In this document: positions 25,428 to 34,355 of the stretch, one piece after another
How the letters are laid out: each line of letters opens with the position of its first letter
How positions within the stretch are numbered: position 1 is the first letter of the stretch
NCBI RefSeq assembly: GCF_001426525.1
Contig: NZ_LMEW01000035.1
Span: 316,694-380,693 of the forward strand
Source of the DNA: Massilia sp. Root133
GTDB taxonomy: Bacteria; Pseudomonadota; Gammaproteobacteria; Burkholderiales; Burkholderiaceae_D
Length of the DNA stretch: 64,000 bases
Direction: 5' to 3'
Program-made: the position numbers and the translations under genes
The notes under the pieces: generated by a model
Seen by the model: only the letters and a program-made list of their open reading frames with translations
Told to the model about the DNA's origin: nothing
Database searches by the model: none

Positions 25428-26156
25428 ATGACACCTGAAAAAACTCCGCACTGGGGCCTGGCCATCGACACCGAGCGCTGCATCGGCTGCCATGCCTGCT
25501 CCGTCGCCTGCAAGGTCGAGAACTCGGTCTACCTCGGCATGTTCCGCACCAAGGTCTATTACCACGACTTCCACGGCAAGAACGCCGCCGGCAAGGTCAC
25601 GCCGAAGCGCGCATTCCTGCCTGCCCTGTGCATGCAGTGCGAGGATGCGCCGTGCCTGAAGGCGTGTCCCACCGAATCGATCCGCCGCGACGCGGACGGC
25701 GTCGTGCGCATCGACGTGGACAGCTGCGACCGGTCGCGCGACTGCATCGCCGCGTGCCCGTACGGCGCCATCCACATCGATCCGGTCGCGCAGGTCGCGG
25801 ACAAGTGCGACTTCTGCAGTCACCGGCTCGATGCCGGCATGCAGCCGGCCTGCGTGGAAGCCTGTCCCGCCGACGTGTTCGCGTTCGGCGACCTGAACGA
25901 CCCGGGCAGCGCCGCGAGCCGCTTCAACGCGCGGCACGGGAAGGATCTGGCCGTGCTCAAGCCGCAGGAGGGCACGAGGCCGGCCGTGCATTACCGCGGC
26001 ATCGGGACCGTCGTGCCGCGCGCCGTCGAGAACAAGCTGCCGAAGGGCCGCAACCACGATCCGTTCACGTACGAGATCGACACGTGGGCGGAGCTGCGCG
26101 CCGATTACGGCACCGTCGTCGGCAACGCGACGGCCAAACCGAAGGGAGGCAAGTGA
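25428..26156 (+). CDS. 4Fe-4S ferredoxin-type electron-transfer subunit (DmsB/PhsB-like)
   Basis: The electron-transfer subunit of a molybdopterin oxidoreductase, 242 residues. Four cluster motifs are visible: CIGCHACSVAC (residues 18-28), CMQCEDAPCLKACP, CDRSRDCIAACP (residues 100-110) and CDFCSHRLDAG...CVEACP. In the third motif the second ligand is serine (S103) in place of cysteine, which suggests a 3Fe-4S cluster. There is no signal peptide; such subunits are exported together with the Tat-bearing catalytic partner. The stop overlaps the start of the catalytic gene by one base (TGATG). Confidence 0.9.
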   Translation: MTPEKTPHWGLAIDTERCIGCHACSVACKVENSVYLGMFRTKVYYHDFHGKNAAGKVTPKRAFLPALCMQCEDAPCLKACPTESIRRDADGVVRIDVDSCDRSRDCIAACPYGAIHIDPVAQVADKCDFCSHRLDAGMQPACVEACPADVFAFGDLNDPGSAASRFNARHGKDLAVLKPQEGTRPAVHYRGIGTVVPRAVENKLPKGRNHDPFTYEIDTWAELRADYGTVVGNATAKPKGGK

Positions 26157-28804
26157 TGGAACGACGCGGTTTTCTCAAGTCCGGCCTGGGCGCGCTGGCC
26201 ACGCTGGCGGTCGGCGAAACGATCCTCCTCGCTCCGGGCGATGCCGCGGCCGGTCTCGCCGAGCCGCTGAACTACGCGACCGACGCGGACGGCAAGGCGC
26301 GCAAGCGGCACGTCGACTACCGCACGGCCACGGCGGTGAAAAGCGTGTGCCTGAACTGCTCCACCGTGTGCGGCATCGAGGGGTTCGTCGAGGATGGCAA
26401 GGTCGTCAAGATCCGCGGCAATCCGCTCGATCCGAACCTCGGCAGCTTCATGACGTGCGCGAAGGGGCAGAGCGGTCCCACGATCAACACGTATCCCGAG
26501 CGCCTGCTGTACCCGCTCAAGCGGGTGGGTAAGCGGGGCGAGGGCCTGTGGAAGCGCATCACGTGGGATGAGGCGTACGACGAGATCGCGGCGCGCATCC
26601 GCAAGAGCATCGCCGCCGGCCACCCGGAGCGCGTGGCGATCCACCAGGGCCGCTCGCGCTACGAAGCCGAGTTCGCGCGCTTCCTGAACGCGGTCGGCTC
26701 GCCCGTCCTGCTGAACCACCGCGCGCTGTGCTCGTCGAACAAGCGCGCCGCCAACTACGTGAGCCTGGGCGAGACCGACTGGGAATCGATCGACGCCGAG
26801 CGCTGCCGCTACTTCCTGAACTTCGGCGCCAACTTCTACGAGGCGCACCAGGGCGGCCTGCATCTGGTGAAACGGGTCGTCAAGGCGCGCTTCGACCACG
26901 GCGCCAAGCTCGTGACGTTCGACGTGCGCATGTCGAATACCGCGGGGCGCAGCGACGAATGGTTCCAGCCGCATCCCGGCACCGAAGGCGCGATCGCGCT
27001 CGCGATGGCGCACGTGATCCTGCGCGAGAACCTGCACGACCGCGCCTTCATCGAGGACTTCGTGCAGCCCGGCGAGGCGCAACTGCGCACGTGGCTGAAG
27101 GATTGCACGCCGGCGTGGGCGCAGGCCCAGTCGGGCGTGCCGGCCGCCGACATCGAGCGGATCGCGATCGAGTTCGCACGCGCGCGTCCCGCCGTCGCCG
27201 CGTTCACCAACCGCGGCACGGGCGCGCACTACAACGGCTTCAACAACGAACGGGCCGTCGTGATGCTCAATGCGCTGGTCGGTTCCGTCGGGCGGCCGGG
27301 CGGTTATTGCTACGGGCTCGAGGAGAAGCTGGCGCCGGCGAAGTACCCGGCGCCGCAGCCCGAGCCGCCCAAAGCCAGGATCCGCACCGACCTGGAAGAC
27401 CCGCCCGAATGGCCGCTGGCGAACCGGTGGCAGAAGATGAAGGTGGGCCAGGTCGTGTACGACTACCTGGAGCAGGGCCGCGCGCAGCTCGACGTCTACC
27501 TGAGCTACACGATCGTGTCCCCGATGACGTGGCCGGAGGGCCGCACGACGGCCGCCCGTGTGCTGGCCGACGAAAAGCTGATCCCGTTCCACGCCTGCTC
27601 GGACATCGTATATTCCGAGATGGCGCACTGGGCCGACCTGATCCTGCCCGATGCGACCTATCTCGAACGGTGGGGCATGGACATCCGCAACAACCTCGAG
27701 CTGCAGCACTACGTGATGCTGCGCCAGCCGATGACGGCGCCGCCGGGCGAGGCGCGGTCCTTCCCCGAGGTCCTGTTCGACGTGGGCCGGCGCCTGGCGC
27801 CGGAGCAGGCGAAGTATTTCGCGTTCGGTGCGCACGAGGACTTCGTGCGCGCGCAGTGTTCGAAGCTTCCGACGCAAGGTCCCGACGGCCGCACGTTCGC
27901 GTCGGGCTTCGACTATATGAAGCACTACGGCGTGCACGTGGACACGAGCCAGCCCAAGACTTACGAGGTGTACCGCCGCAGGCTCGGTGCCGCGCAACTG
28001 GACGGAACGCGCGTCGACGGCACGGGCCGCATTCTCAAGATGGACAAGACGGGCAAGGAGCGCGCCATCGGGATGATGGTGAAGGGCGAGCCGCTGCGCG
28101 GGTTCGCCACGCCGTCGCGCCGCTTCGAGATCCTCGCGCCGGAAGTGGCGGAGGTCGCGACGAAGGCGGGCATGACGGACGACGGCATGCCGGCATTCCA
28201 TCCCGTGCCCGGCCTGGACCGGCTTGCCGACGACCGCTTCGTCCTGACGACGTTCAAGTGGAACGTGCACACGCAGGGCCGCACGGCGTCGCAGAAATAC
28301 CTGTCCGAGATCGTGCACGACAACCCGATGTGGATGCATCCGAAGGTGGCGCGGCGCATCGGGGTGAAGTCCGGCGACATGGTCGAACTGACGACCTACC
28401 GCCCGCGCTCGGGCGCCCGGGGCGACGTCGCCTTCAAGGCCGCGCCCGCGGGACGCGAGGAGGTGGTGGGCCGCGCGCGCATCCGCGTGTTCGTCACCGA
28501 CGCCATCCATCCGAAGGTGCTGGCCGTGTCGAACTCGCTGGGCTGGCAGGTGGGCGGGCGCGCCGCGCAGGGCCGCGCGGGCGCGCGCGACGCCGTGCTG
28601 GATGCCACCGGCCAGGCGTCGATGCGCAAGACCCTTGCCTCGGCGCCGCGCGTCGACGACCTCACGAACGGCGTGTGGTGGGACGCACACCGCGGCGGGC
28701 GCGGCAACGGCGTGAACATCAACGCCATCCTGCCCGTCAATCCGGCGCCGCTGGTGGGCATGCAGTCGTGGTTCGACACGGTCTGCAGCGTGCGCAAGGT
28801 GTAA
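26156..28804 (+). CDS. Molybdopterin-dependent oxidoreductase catalytic subunit, Tat-exported
   Basis: A DMSO-reductase-superfamily enzyme of 882 residues. The N-terminus is a Tat signal (ERRGFLKSGLGALATLAVG). The 4Fe-4S site is CLNCSTVCG with a distal cysteine in MTCAKGQSG. Bis-MGD-binding regions include VTFDVRMSNTAGRSDEWF, FTNRGTGAHYNG and the C-terminal RTASQKYLSEI and DMVELTTYRPR. A cysteine in NHRALCSSNKR is a candidate molybdenum ligand. It resembles the thiosulfate/polysulfide/tetrathionate reductase branch; the substrate cannot be fixed. No NrfD-type membrane subunit or maturation chaperone is next to it, since the following gene is in the opposite direction. Confidence 0.88.
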   Translation: MERRGFLKSGLGALATLAVGETILLAPGDAAAGLAEPLNYATDADGKARKRHVDYRTATAVKSVCLNCSTVCGIEGFVEDGKVVKIRGNPLDPNLGSFMTCAKGQSGPTINTYPERLLYPLKRVGKRGEGLWKRITWDEAYDEIAARIRKSIAAGHPERVAIHQGRSRYEAEFARFLNAVGSPVLLNHRALCSSNKRAANYVSLGETDWESIDAERCRYFLNFGANFYEAHQGGLHLVKRVVKARFDHGAKLVTFDVRMSNTAGRSDEWFQPHPGTEGAIALAMAHVILRENLHDRAFIEDFVQPGEAQLRTWLKDCTPAWAQAQSGVPAADIERIAIEFARARPAVAAFTNRGTGAHYNGFNNERAVVMLNALVGSVGRPGGYCYGLEEKLAPAKYPAPQPEPPKARIRTDLEDPPEWPLANRWQKMKVGQVVYDYLEQGRAQLDVYLSYTIVSPMTWPEGRTTAARVLADEKLIPFHACSDIVYSEMAHWADLILPDATYLERWGMDIRNNLELQHYVMLRQPMTAPPGEARSFPEVLFDVGRRLAPEQAKYFAFGAHEDFVRAQCSKLPTQGPDGRTFASGFDYMKHYGVHVDTSQPKTYEVYRRRLGAAQLDGTRVDGTGRILKMDKTGKERAIGMMVKGEPLRGFATPSRRFEILAPEVAEVATKAGMTDDGMPAFHPVPGLDRLADDRFVLTTFKWNVHTQGRTASQKYLSEIVHDNPMWMHPKVARRIGVKSGDMVELTTYRPRSGARGDVAFKAAPAGREEVVGRARIRVFVTDAIHPKVLAVSNSLGWQVGGRAAQGRAGARDAVLDATGQASMRKTLASAPRVDDLTNGVWWDAHRGGRGNGVNINAILPVNPAPLVGMQSWFDTVCSVRKV

Positions 28805-28807
28805 GGA

Positions 28808-30427
28808 TCAGAAGGTCGCCGGCAGGGCGGGGCGTGCGACGGGCCTTGCCGCCACCGGCGCCGCCAGGCTGAACCCGCGCTCGACCTTGAACACGCCGAC
28901 CACCTCGGCCAGCGTCGCCGCCTGCTCCTGCATCGACGCCGCCGCTGCCGCCGCTTCCTCGACGAGCGCCGCGTTCTGCTGGGTCACCTGATCCATCTGG
29001 CCGATGGCCTGGTTGACCTGCTCGATGCCGCCCGTCTGCTCCTGCGTGGCGCTCGTGATCTCGGCCATGATGTCGGTCACGCGGCGGATGCTGCCGACCA
29101 CCTGTTCCATCGTCGCGCCGGCCTGGTCGACGAGCTTCGTGCCCGCGTCCACGTTGGCCGTCGACGTGGCGATCAGGTCCTTGATCTCCTTCGCCGCGGC
29201 GGCCGAGCGCTGTGCGAGGTTGCGCACTTCCGACGCCACGACCGCGAAGCCGCGTCCCTGTTCGCCGGCGCGCGCCGCTTCCACGGCCGCGTTCAAGGCG
29301 AGGATGTTGGTCTGGAAGGCGATACCGTCGATGACGCCGATGATGTCGGCGATGCGGCTGGCCGACGCGTTGATGGCGCCCATCGTCGTGACGACTTCGC
29401 CGACCACGGCGCCGCCCTGCGTGGCGATGCTTGATGCCGCGATGGCGAGCTGGTTGGCCTGGCGCGCATTGTCCGCGTTCTGGCGCACGGTCGTCGTCAG
29501 TTCCTCCATCGACGCGGCCGTTTCTTCCAGCGCGCCGGCCTGCTGCTCGGTGCGGGCCGACAGGTCGAGGTTGCCGGCGCTGATCTCGCGCGAGGCCGTC
29601 GCGATGGTATCGGTGCCGCCGCGCACCCGGCTGACGATGCCCACCAGGCTGTCGTTCATGTGGCGCAGGGCGCGCAGCAGGGCGCCCGTCTCGTCCTGCG
29701 TATGCGCTTCGATCGCGTGCGTCAGGTCGCCGGCGGCCACCGTCTCGGCCACGGCCACGGCGGCGCGGATCGGCAGCACGATGCCGCGCGTGAGCAGCCA
29801 CGACACGAGGGCGCCCAGCGCCAGCGCGCAGCTGCTGAAGATGACGATCAGGCGGGTGCTGAGCGTCGCGTCGGCATCGATCGCGGCGGCGGTGGCATCC
29901 ATGCTGGTGCGCTGCATGGCGACGAGGTCTTGCAGCAGCGCCTGGTATTTCTGGGCGGCCGGCGTGAACGCCTGGTCGAGGATGCGCGCGGCTTCGTCCG
30001 CGTTGCCGTCGGCCTTGGCCTTGACGGCGCCGTCGCGCGACGCGCTGTACGTCTTGCGCTGTTCGAGGATCTGCGCGAACAGGTCATGTTCCCGACCGCT
30101 GGCCGCGATCAGCGGCTCGATCTGCTTGAGCAGTTCGGCGGCGCGCTTCACCGAGGCGGCCGCGTCGTCCTTGAAGTACGGGCCGAGCGACGGGTCGGTG
30201 CTCTTGACGATGGCGGCGGTGCGGCGGATCGAGGCGTAGTTCAGGCTGTACCAGTCCGTGATCAGGCGTTCCTTCGTGAGCGGCACGGCCATCATGGCCT
30301 TGGTCGCATTGGCGACTTCGGTGAGGCGCCACGCGCCGACCGCGGCGATCGCCACCGTCATCGCGAGAATGAGGGCGAAGCCCAGGCCGAGCCGTCGGCC
30401 GATCTTCATGTTTGCAATGAGTCCCAT
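28808..30427 (-). CDS. Methyl-accepting chemotaxis protein (paralogue 1)
   Basis: A chemoreceptor of 539 residues: transmembrane helix at about 11-31, a four-helix-bundle periplasmic domain (to ~190), a second helix (~191-211), HAMP (~212-265), then the signalling domain with the conserved tip DGIAFQTNILALNAAVEAARAG. The first methylation helix is intact (GALEETAASMEELT). There is no C-terminal CheR/CheB docking pentapeptide; the protein ends ARPALPATF. Its sequence is closely related to the receptor at 32465, so the two arose by duplication. An ATG 51 bases upstream adds residues before the conserved MGLIANMKIG start. Confidence 0.94.
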   Translation of the reverse strand: MGLIANMKIGRRLGLGFALILAMTVAIAAVGAWRLTEVANATKAMMAVPLTKERLITDWYSLNYASIRRTAAIVKSTDPSLGPYFKDDAAASVKRAAELLKQIEPLIAASGREHDLFAQILEQRKTYSASRDGAVKAKADGNADEAARILDQAFTPAAQKYQALLQDLVAMQRTSMDATAAAIDADATLSTRLIVIFSSCALALGALVSWLLTRGIVLPIRAAVAVAETVAAGDLTHAIEAHTQDETGALLRALRHMNDSLVGIVSRVRGGTDTIATASREISAGNLDLSARTEQQAGALEETAASMEELTTTVRQNADNARQANQLAIAASSIATQGGAVVGEVVTTMGAINASASRIADIIGVIDGIAFQTNILALNAAVEAARAGEQGRGFAVVASEVRNLAQRSAAAAKEIKDLIATSTANVDAGTKLVDQAGATMEQVVGSIRRVTDIMAEITSATQEQTGGIEQVNQAIGQMDQVTQQNAALVEEAAAAAASMQEQAATLAEVVGVFKVERGFSLAAPVAARPVARPALPATF

Positions 30428-30551
30428 CGTGATTCCTTGTGAAACGAAGGGGCGTATTGTACGCATCATACTTTCCACTTGGAATAAATAAATACTGTAA
30501 AGAAACTTTTACGCAACACTCCACTACGTAGTTTCCACAAGCCTCCTCTGG

Positions 30552-30568
30552 GGATTGTTAAACGATCC
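30552..30568. promoter_or_regulatory. Operator-like palindrome between divergent genes
   Basis: GGATTGTTAAACGATCC, a near-perfect 17-base palindrome (outer GGAT/ATCC, inner GTT/AAC), in the 221-base gap between the chemoreceptor and the M20 amidohydrolase genes. A protein-binding site is possible; no regulator gene is adjacent. Confidence 0.35.
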
Positions 30569-30604
30569 ATTGTCGCATTTGGACGCATCTGTTAGCGTAA
30601 AAAA

Positions 30605-30634
30605 GGGTGGCGGCATCGTCCACCCGTTTTTTTT
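30605..30634 (+). terminator. Terminator-type hairpin in the leader of the M20 amidohydrolase
   Basis: GGGTGG and CCACCC form a stem around a 9-base loop, followed by G and eight T. It ends 15 bases before the amidohydrolase ATG, and no rightward gene lies before it, so any promoter for the amidohydrolase must read through it. It may be an attenuator. Confidence 0.65.
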
Positions 30635-30648
30635 GTTCACGGATACCC

Positions 30649-31974
30649 ATGAAATCTTCCCGCATTCTCCGCACCACCCTGTTCCTGGCGGGCGTCATCG
30701 GCACCCAGGTCGCCGCCGCCGCCGCGCTGCCCGCGCCGTTCGCCGAACAGCTGAACGCCAGCTACCCGGCCATCGAGACGCTGTACCAGGACCTGCACCG
30801 CAACCCCGAGCTCGGGTTCAACGAACACCAGACCGCGGCCAAGCTGGCCGAGCGCGCCAAGGCGCTGGGCTTCGACGTCACGACCGGTGTCGGCGGCACC
30901 GGCGTCGTCGCCATCCTGCGCAACGGCCCCGGCCCGACCGTGATGCTGCGCACCGAGCTGGACGCACTGCCGGTCCAGGAAAAAACGAGCCTGCCGTTCG
31001 CCAGCAAGGTCACGACGAAGAACGCCGCCGGCGACACCGTCTCCGTGATGCACGCCTGCGGCCACGACCTGCACATGTCGGCGTGGTACGGCACCGCGAA
31101 GCTGATGGCCGGGAACCGCAAGGCCTGGAGCGGCACGCTGATGCTGGTCGGCCAGCCGTCCGAGGAGCCGGTGAACGGCGCGAGCGCGATGCTGAAGGAT
31201 GGCCTGTTCACGCGCTTCCCGAAGCCGGATTACGCGCTGTCGTTCCATGACGACGCGTCCATGCCGTCCGGGACGATCATGTACCACGCGGGTCCGTTCC
31301 GCGCGTCGTCCGACGTCGTCAGCATCACCGTGTTCGGCCAGGGCGGCCACGGCGCCGTGCCGCACGAGGCGCGCGACCCGATCGTGATGGCGTCGCGCAT
31401 CGTGCTGGCGCTGCAGACGCTCGTCTCGCGCGAGAACAATCCGATCGACCCGGTCGTGATCACCGTGGGCAGCATCCACGGCGGTACGCAGGCGAACATC
31501 ATTCCCGACCAGGTGACCATGCAGCTGTCCGTGCGCACCTTCAAGCCGGAAGTGCGCAAGCGCGTGCTGGCCAGCATCGCGCGCGAAGCGAAGGGCGAAG
31601 CGATGGCCGCCGGCGCGCCGAAGGAGCCGCTGGTGGAAGTGAAGCCGGGTACGGATTCGGTCTACAACGATCCGGAGACGCTGGCCCGCATGGTGAAGGC
31701 CGTGCAGGGCGCGGTGGGCCCCGAGTTCGTGAAGGAGATGCCGCCGAAGATGACGTCGGAAGACTTTTCGCAGTATGGCCAGCAGCCGGGCGTGAAGGCG
31801 ATCCTGCTGCACGTGGGCGCCGTCGACGCCGCCCGCCTGGACGCCGCGAAGAAGGCCGGCCAGCCGCTGCCGGGTACGCACTCGCCGCAGTGGGCGCCGG
31901 ACTTCAAGCCGACCGTCGTCAATACCATCAAGGCCGAGACGGCGATCCTGCTCGACCTGATGCCGAAGAAGTAA
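30649..31974 (+). CDS. M20-family amidohydrolase with signal peptide
   Basis: A zinc-dependent amidohydrolase of the N-acyl-amino-acid/hippurate type, 441 residues, with a Sec signal peptide (MKSSRILRTTLFLAGVIGTQ, cleavage near VAAAA). Metal-binding motifs are HACGHDLHMSAWYG and GQPSEEPVNGA; the lid domain follows (GQGGHGAVPHEARDPI). Near the end, MTSEDFSQYGQQPG carries the last metal ligand. Periplasmic location is inferred. It stands between two chemoreceptor genes; this may mean that a released amino acid is sensed, but that is inference. A terminator-like hairpin lies directly upstream. Confidence 0.9.
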   Translation: MKSSRILRTTLFLAGVIGTQVAAAAALPAPFAEQLNASYPAIETLYQDLHRNPELGFNEHQTAAKLAERAKALGFDVTTGVGGTGVVAILRNGPGPTVMLRTELDALPVQEKTSLPFASKVTTKNAAGDTVSVMHACGHDLHMSAWYGTAKLMAGNRKAWSGTLMLVGQPSEEPVNGASAMLKDGLFTRFPKPDYALSFHDDASMPSGTIMYHAGPFRASSDVVSITVFGQGGHGAVPHEARDPIVMASRIVLALQTLVSRENNPIDPVVITVGSIHGGTQANIIPDQVTMQLSVRTFKPEVRKRVLASIAREAKGEAMAAGAPKEPLVEVKPGTDSVYNDPETLARMVKAVQGAVGPEFVKEMPPKMTSEDFSQYGQQPGVKAILLHVGAVDAARLDAAKKAGQPLPGTHSPQWAPDFKPTVVNTIKAETAILLDLMPKK

Positions 31975-32376
31975 TCAGGCCGGCGAGGTGCCGAAGTACG
32001 CGTGCACCTCGCCCGTCCAGCGCGTATCGGCCATGTCCGGCCAGTGGTCGGTATCGAAGCCGGGCGCGCTGGCGATGCGCTCCTTGGGGAAGTCCATCGT
32101 GAAGCGCTTGTGCCGCGGGTCCAGGGTCAGCGCCTGCCAGGGCACGGCGAAGAGTCTTTCGCCCAGCCCGAGGAAGCGGCTGGACGACATCACGGCGTAG
32201 GCGATGGTACCCGTGCGCATGTCCACCATGAATTCCTTGATGACGCCCAGGTGCTCGTTCTGCAGGTTGTGGACGTGGTCGCCGATCAGGGTGTTCGCGC
32301 CCATCAGCTCCGGGCCCGGGCCCTTGCCGTGCTTGTTCTTGTACATGCCGTAGTCGTCGCGTTCCTCGTAGGACAT
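31975..32376 (-). CDS. PRC-barrel domain protein
   Basis: A 133-residue protein with a single PRC-barrel (about residues 28-95: NTLIGDHVHNLQNEHLGVIKEFMVD, then TIAYAVMSSSRFLGLGERLFAVPW). The N-terminus is charged (MSYEERDDYGMYKNKHGKGP). Such proteins occur with stress or photosynthetic membrane genes; the function here is unknown. The ribosome site GGAGAAGGG precedes the ATG at 32376; an ATG 42 bases upstream lacks one. Its stop touches the stop of the convergent amidohydrolase with no gap. Confidence 0.85.
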   Translation of the reverse strand: MSYEERDDYGMYKNKHGKGPGPELMGANTLIGDHVHNLQNEHLGVIKEFMVDMRTGTIAYAVMSSSRFLGLGERLFAVPWQALTLDPRHKRFTMDFPKERIASAPGFDTDHWPDMADTRWTGEVHAYFGTSPA

Positions 32377-32464
32377 ATCCCTTCTCCTCGCCTCGTTCTT
32401 GTCCGGAAGCAGAAGCATAACCCGAGTCCGGCGCGCCGGTTCGGGCGGGAGCGCACGGACGGCT

Positions 32465-34150
32465 TCAGAACGTCTCCCACTCCTCGGTAGCGGCCGCCTT
32501 TGGCGCCGCCTTCGGTGCCGGCTTGCGGACGCTCGTCTTCACGGGCACGACGGCGCGCGAGGGAGCGGGTGCGGGCGCGGCCTTCGGTGCCGTCATGGCT
32601 TTCGAGTCGATATGGAACAGGGCGACCACTTCGGCCAGCTTGTCGGCCTGGTCGCGCAGCGCGGTGGCGGCCGCCGCCGATTCCTCGACGAGGGCGGCAT
32701 TGTGCTGCGTGGACGAATCCATGTCGGCGATCGCGTTGTTGACCTGTTCGATGCCGGTGCTCTGCTCGCCGCTGGCGCTGGCGATCTCGGCGACGATGTC
32801 GCTGACCTTGCGGATGCTGTCGACCACTTCGCTCATCGTCATGCCGGCCTGGTCGACCAGCTTCGTGCCGTCCTCGACCTTGCTGACCGAGTCCACGATC
32901 AGTGCCTTGATCTCTTTCGCCGCGGCGGCCGAGCGCTGGGCCAGCGTGCGCACCTCGCCCGCCACGACGGCGAAGCCGCGGCCCTGTTCGCCGGCGCGCG
33001 CCGCTTCGACGGCGGCGTTCAGCGCGAGGATGTTGGTCTGGAAGGCGATGCCGTCGATGACCGAAATGATGTCGACGATCTTCTTGGACGAATCGTTGAT
33101 CGCGCCCATCGTCTGCACGACCTGGTCGACGACGGCGCCGCCCTGCGTGGCGATTTCCGACGCGGCGATCGACAGCTGGCTCGCCTGGCGCGCGTTGTCC
33201 GCGTTCTGGCGCACGGTGCCCGTCAGTTCCTCGACCGTGCTGGCCGTCGTGCCGAGCGAGCCGGCCTGCTGTTCGGTGCGCGAGGACAGGTCCATGTTGC
33301 CGGCCGAGATTTCGGCCGACGCGGTGGCGATGGTATCGGTGCCGCTGCGCACCTGGGCGACAATCGCGACGAGGCTGTCGTTCATGTTGCGCAGCGCGCG
33401 CAGCAGGGCCCCGGTTTCGCACGTGCCGCTCGCGTCGATGTGCTGGGTGAGGTCGCCGCCGGCCACCTTCTCGGCCACCTCGACGGCCTGGCGGATCGGA
33501 CGGACGATCGCATTCGCGAGCACCCACGCGCAGGCGGCGCCGAACAGCACGGCGACGCCGGCCACGATCATGATCATGCGCGCGCTGTGGCGGCTGGCGT
33601 TGTCGATCTCCTTGGCGACGGTGTCGATGCGGTCCTGCTGCATCTTGACCAGTTCGGCCTGCTTGCCTTCGTAGGCTTCCGACGTCGGCACGTATTCCTG
33701 GTTCAGGATGCGCTCGGCTTCCGCGGTGTCGCCGGCGGCCTTGGCCTTGATGGCGCGTTCCTTGGACGACGTGTAGGCCTTGCGCAGTTCGGTGATGCGG
33801 CCGAACAGCGCGCGTTCCTCGTCGCTGTCGAGCAACGCTTCGATCTGCTTCAGCAGTTCGGTCGAGCGGCTGGCGGTCTTGACGCCGTCGGCCTTGAAGA
33901 ATTCGACGAGGCTGGGGTCCGAGCTCTTGACGATGGCGGCGGTACGGCGCACGGCGGCGAACGTCTGCATATGCCATTCTTCCATCATGCGCTCCTTGGC
34001 CAGCGGGACGGCCATCATCGCGCGCGTCGCATCCGCGATCGTGTTCAGGCGCCAGACGGCGGCGGCCGCGATGACGAGGGTCAGGCCCAGCACGAGGGCG
34101 AAGCCCACGCCGAGACGTTTCGCAATATTCATATTGGCGAGAAAGCCCAT
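32465..34150 (-). CDS. Methyl-accepting chemotaxis protein (paralogue 2)
   Basis: A 561-residue chemoreceptor with the same plan as paralogue 1: start MGFLANMNIAKRLGVGFALV, four-helix-bundle sensor, HAMP, and the signalling tip DGIAFQTNILALNAAVEAA. Two differences matter. It ends EEWETF, an xWxxF pentapeptide used to dock CheR/CheB, after a Pro/Ala/Lys-rich linker. Its first methylation helix reads GSLGTTASTVEEL where paralogue 1 has GALEETAASMEEL, so a Glu-Glu methylation pair is lost. The PRC-barrel gene follows in the same direction 88 bases later. Confidence 0.94.
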   Translation of the reverse strand: MGFLANMNIAKRLGVGFALVLGLTLVIAAAAVWRLNTIADATRAMMAVPLAKERMMEEWHMQTFAAVRRTAAIVKSSDPSLVEFFKADGVKTASRSTELLKQIEALLDSDEERALFGRITELRKAYTSSKERAIKAKAAGDTAEAERILNQEYVPTSEAYEGKQAELVKMQQDRIDTVAKEIDNASRHSARMIMIVAGVAVLFGAACAWVLANAIVRPIRQAVEVAEKVAGGDLTQHIDASGTCETGALLRALRNMNDSLVAIVAQVRSGTDTIATASAEISAGNMDLSSRTEQQAGSLGTTASTVEELTGTVRQNADNARQASQLSIAASEIATQGGAVVDQVVQTMGAINDSSKKIVDIISVIDGIAFQTNILALNAAVEAARAGEQGRGFAVVAGEVRTLAQRSAAAAKEIKALIVDSVSKVEDGTKLVDQAGMTMSEVVDSIRKVSDIVAEIASASGEQSTGIEQVNNAIADMDSSTQHNAALVEESAAAATALRDQADKLAEVVALFHIDSKAMTAPKAAPAPAPSRAVVPVKTSVRKPAPKAAPKAAATEEWETF

Positions 34151-34295
34151 CTTGGTTCTTCCTTGATTCAAGCGTGATTGTTATGGGGAAGAGGTAACAA
34201 ACTGTTCCCGGCTTGATTCTACGTACAGGAAGAAAATTTATGTTGCTTTGTGGAACTCAGTGCACGAAATGTGTGCATATAAGCACCATAATGTT

Positions 34296-34326
34296 GCCGG
34301 CATGTGACAGCTTCATGCATGCCGGC
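34296..34326 (-). terminator. Inverted repeat after the M48 peptidase gene
   Basis: GCCGGCATG (34296-34304) and CATGCCGGC (34318-34326) form a 9-bp stem with a 13-base loop, 29 bases after the M48 stop. No U-run follows, so termination there would be weak or Rho-assisted. Confidence 0.4.
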
Positions 34327-34355
34327 TAACAGCAATGATGAGGTTGACAACTGCT

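Noticed and set aside
25628..28804. A continuous 1058-codon frame joining the iron-sulfur and molybdoenzyme regions
   Set aside because: The first 176 codons are out of frame with the iron-sulfur gene and give arginine-rich nonsense; the Tat signal and TGATG junction at 26156 mark the true start.
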